Source: Acidobacteriota bacterium (lineage in GTDB: Bacteria > Acidobacteriota > Blastocatellia > Pyrinomonadales > Pyrinomonadaceae). From it: a stretch of 64,000 bases of DNA. Under the pieces are notes generated by a model. It did not search any database and was not told the DNA's origin. It was given only the letters and a program-made list of their open reading frames with translations. This document shows, one piece after another, positions 63,704 to 64,000 of the stretch. Each line of letters starts with the position of its first letter. The first letter of the stretch is position 1. The position numbers and the translations under genes were made by a program. Location of the stretch: positions 2,614,001-2,678,000 of the forward strand of contig CP065003.1 of the NCBI GenBank assembly GCA_016700175.1, given 5' to 3'.

Positions 63704-64000
63704 ATGTCGACCGGAGTTTACATCCACGTTCCGTTCTGCAAGTCCCGATGCTCTTACTGCGATTTCGCGACCGATGTGTATCGCAATGAAGAATCGGTCG
63801 AGAGATATGTGAGGGCGCTGATCGGAGAGTTGAGAAGTCAGAAATCAGAAGTCAGGAGTCAGGAGAGAGAAGGAAAAAGTAAAAAGGAAAAGAGCGAGTT
63901 GTCGGATGGTGAAGGCCTCCCGTCACTCGGAACTCATCACTCATCTCTCAGTCCTCAGTCCTCAGTACTGTCCCCTGGCCGCCTGCGCTCCAGTCAGGAC
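63704..64000 (+). CDS. hemW: HemW-like radical SAM protein, 3' end outside window
   Basis: The start MSTGVYIHVPFCKSRCSYCD carries the radical SAM triad C-x3-C-x2-C (CKSRCSYC) with the following Phe, the signature of the HemN/HemW family; HemW is a haem chaperone related to coproporphyrinogen dehydrogenase. After about 40 codons (SVERYVRALIGEL) the frame enters facing repeat words (TCAGAAGTCAGGAGTCAGGA; CAGTCCTCAGTCCTCAG) and stays open for at least 55 codons of low-complexity sequence up to the window edge. It could be an in-frame insertion or a gene broken downstream. Confidence 0.8.
   Translation, partial: MSTGVYIHVPFCKSRCSYCDFATDVYRNEESVERYVRALIGELRSQKSEVRSQEREGKSKKEKSELSDGEGLPSLGTHHSSLSPQSSVLSPGRLRSSQD

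Overview
The window looks like chromosomal DNA of an Acidobacteriota bacterium, most likely class Blastocatellia (Pyrinomonadaceae-like). This is an inference from several signals: two secreted VWA proteins of the type abundant in acidobacteria, a tricorn-type protease, a DUF5117/5118-type metalloprotease, a GH92 mannosidase, GC-rich third codon positions, and gaps packed with word-like palindromic repeats. No rRNA, tRNA or CRISPR array is visible.

Layout. 0-9 kb: the end of a tricorn-family protease, two tandem paralogous secreted proteins and a secreted zinc metalloprotease. Two 190-bp palindromic elements bracket the paralogs. 9-12.3 kb: an accessory patch of repeats and IS3 transposase remnants around an exported ankyrin protein and a small secreted protein. 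12.4-18.6 kb: MATE exporter, small membrane protein, aat, a TPR-ywbE-reductase run and an acidic protein. 18.9-26.2 kb: cytochrome c nitrite reductase (nrfHA), a serine hydrolase and GH92. 26.2-30.4 kb: a mobile and repeat hub with an IS1111-type IS110 element inserted in a two-hairpin REP, then a Y1 transposase inside a field of the same REPs. 30.5-36.6 kb: a minus-strand run ileS, small secreted protein, lspA, GNAT, lgt, rluD. 36.6-47.8 kb: a 453-bp tandem duplication, a DUF1579-like protein, phosphomannomutase, two VWA proteins, a VIT1-type carrier, a universal stress protein, a secreted lipase-like hydrolase, and a second RAYT transposase between inverted REPs. 47.8-64 kb: a 1225-residue Fe-S/flavin oxidoreductase fusion, a BY-kinase for polysaccharide export, rmlD, a zinc-ribbon/PH protein, a lytic transglycosylase, an MgtE-N/CBS protein, an AlkD-like protein, two thioredoxin-fold proteins, purL and the start of hemW.

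How it works together. Core functions (translation, lipoprotein maturation, purines, haem, envelope polysaccharide, nitrite ammonification) sit between gaps that have been colonised by hairpin elements. The main result of the hunt is this repeat ecology. There is a two-hairpin REP whose stems vary in a compensatory way while its loops stay fixed. An RNA-guided-type IS sits exactly inside one copy and carries a strongly structured 217-nt noncoding segment that could be its bridge RNA. Two different RAYT/Y1 transposases each lie among their own REP family. Palindromic word repeats have entered reading frames (GH92 and hemW) without breaking them.

Limits: everything is read by eye. Family names rest on motifs I can see, and no search or folding was run.
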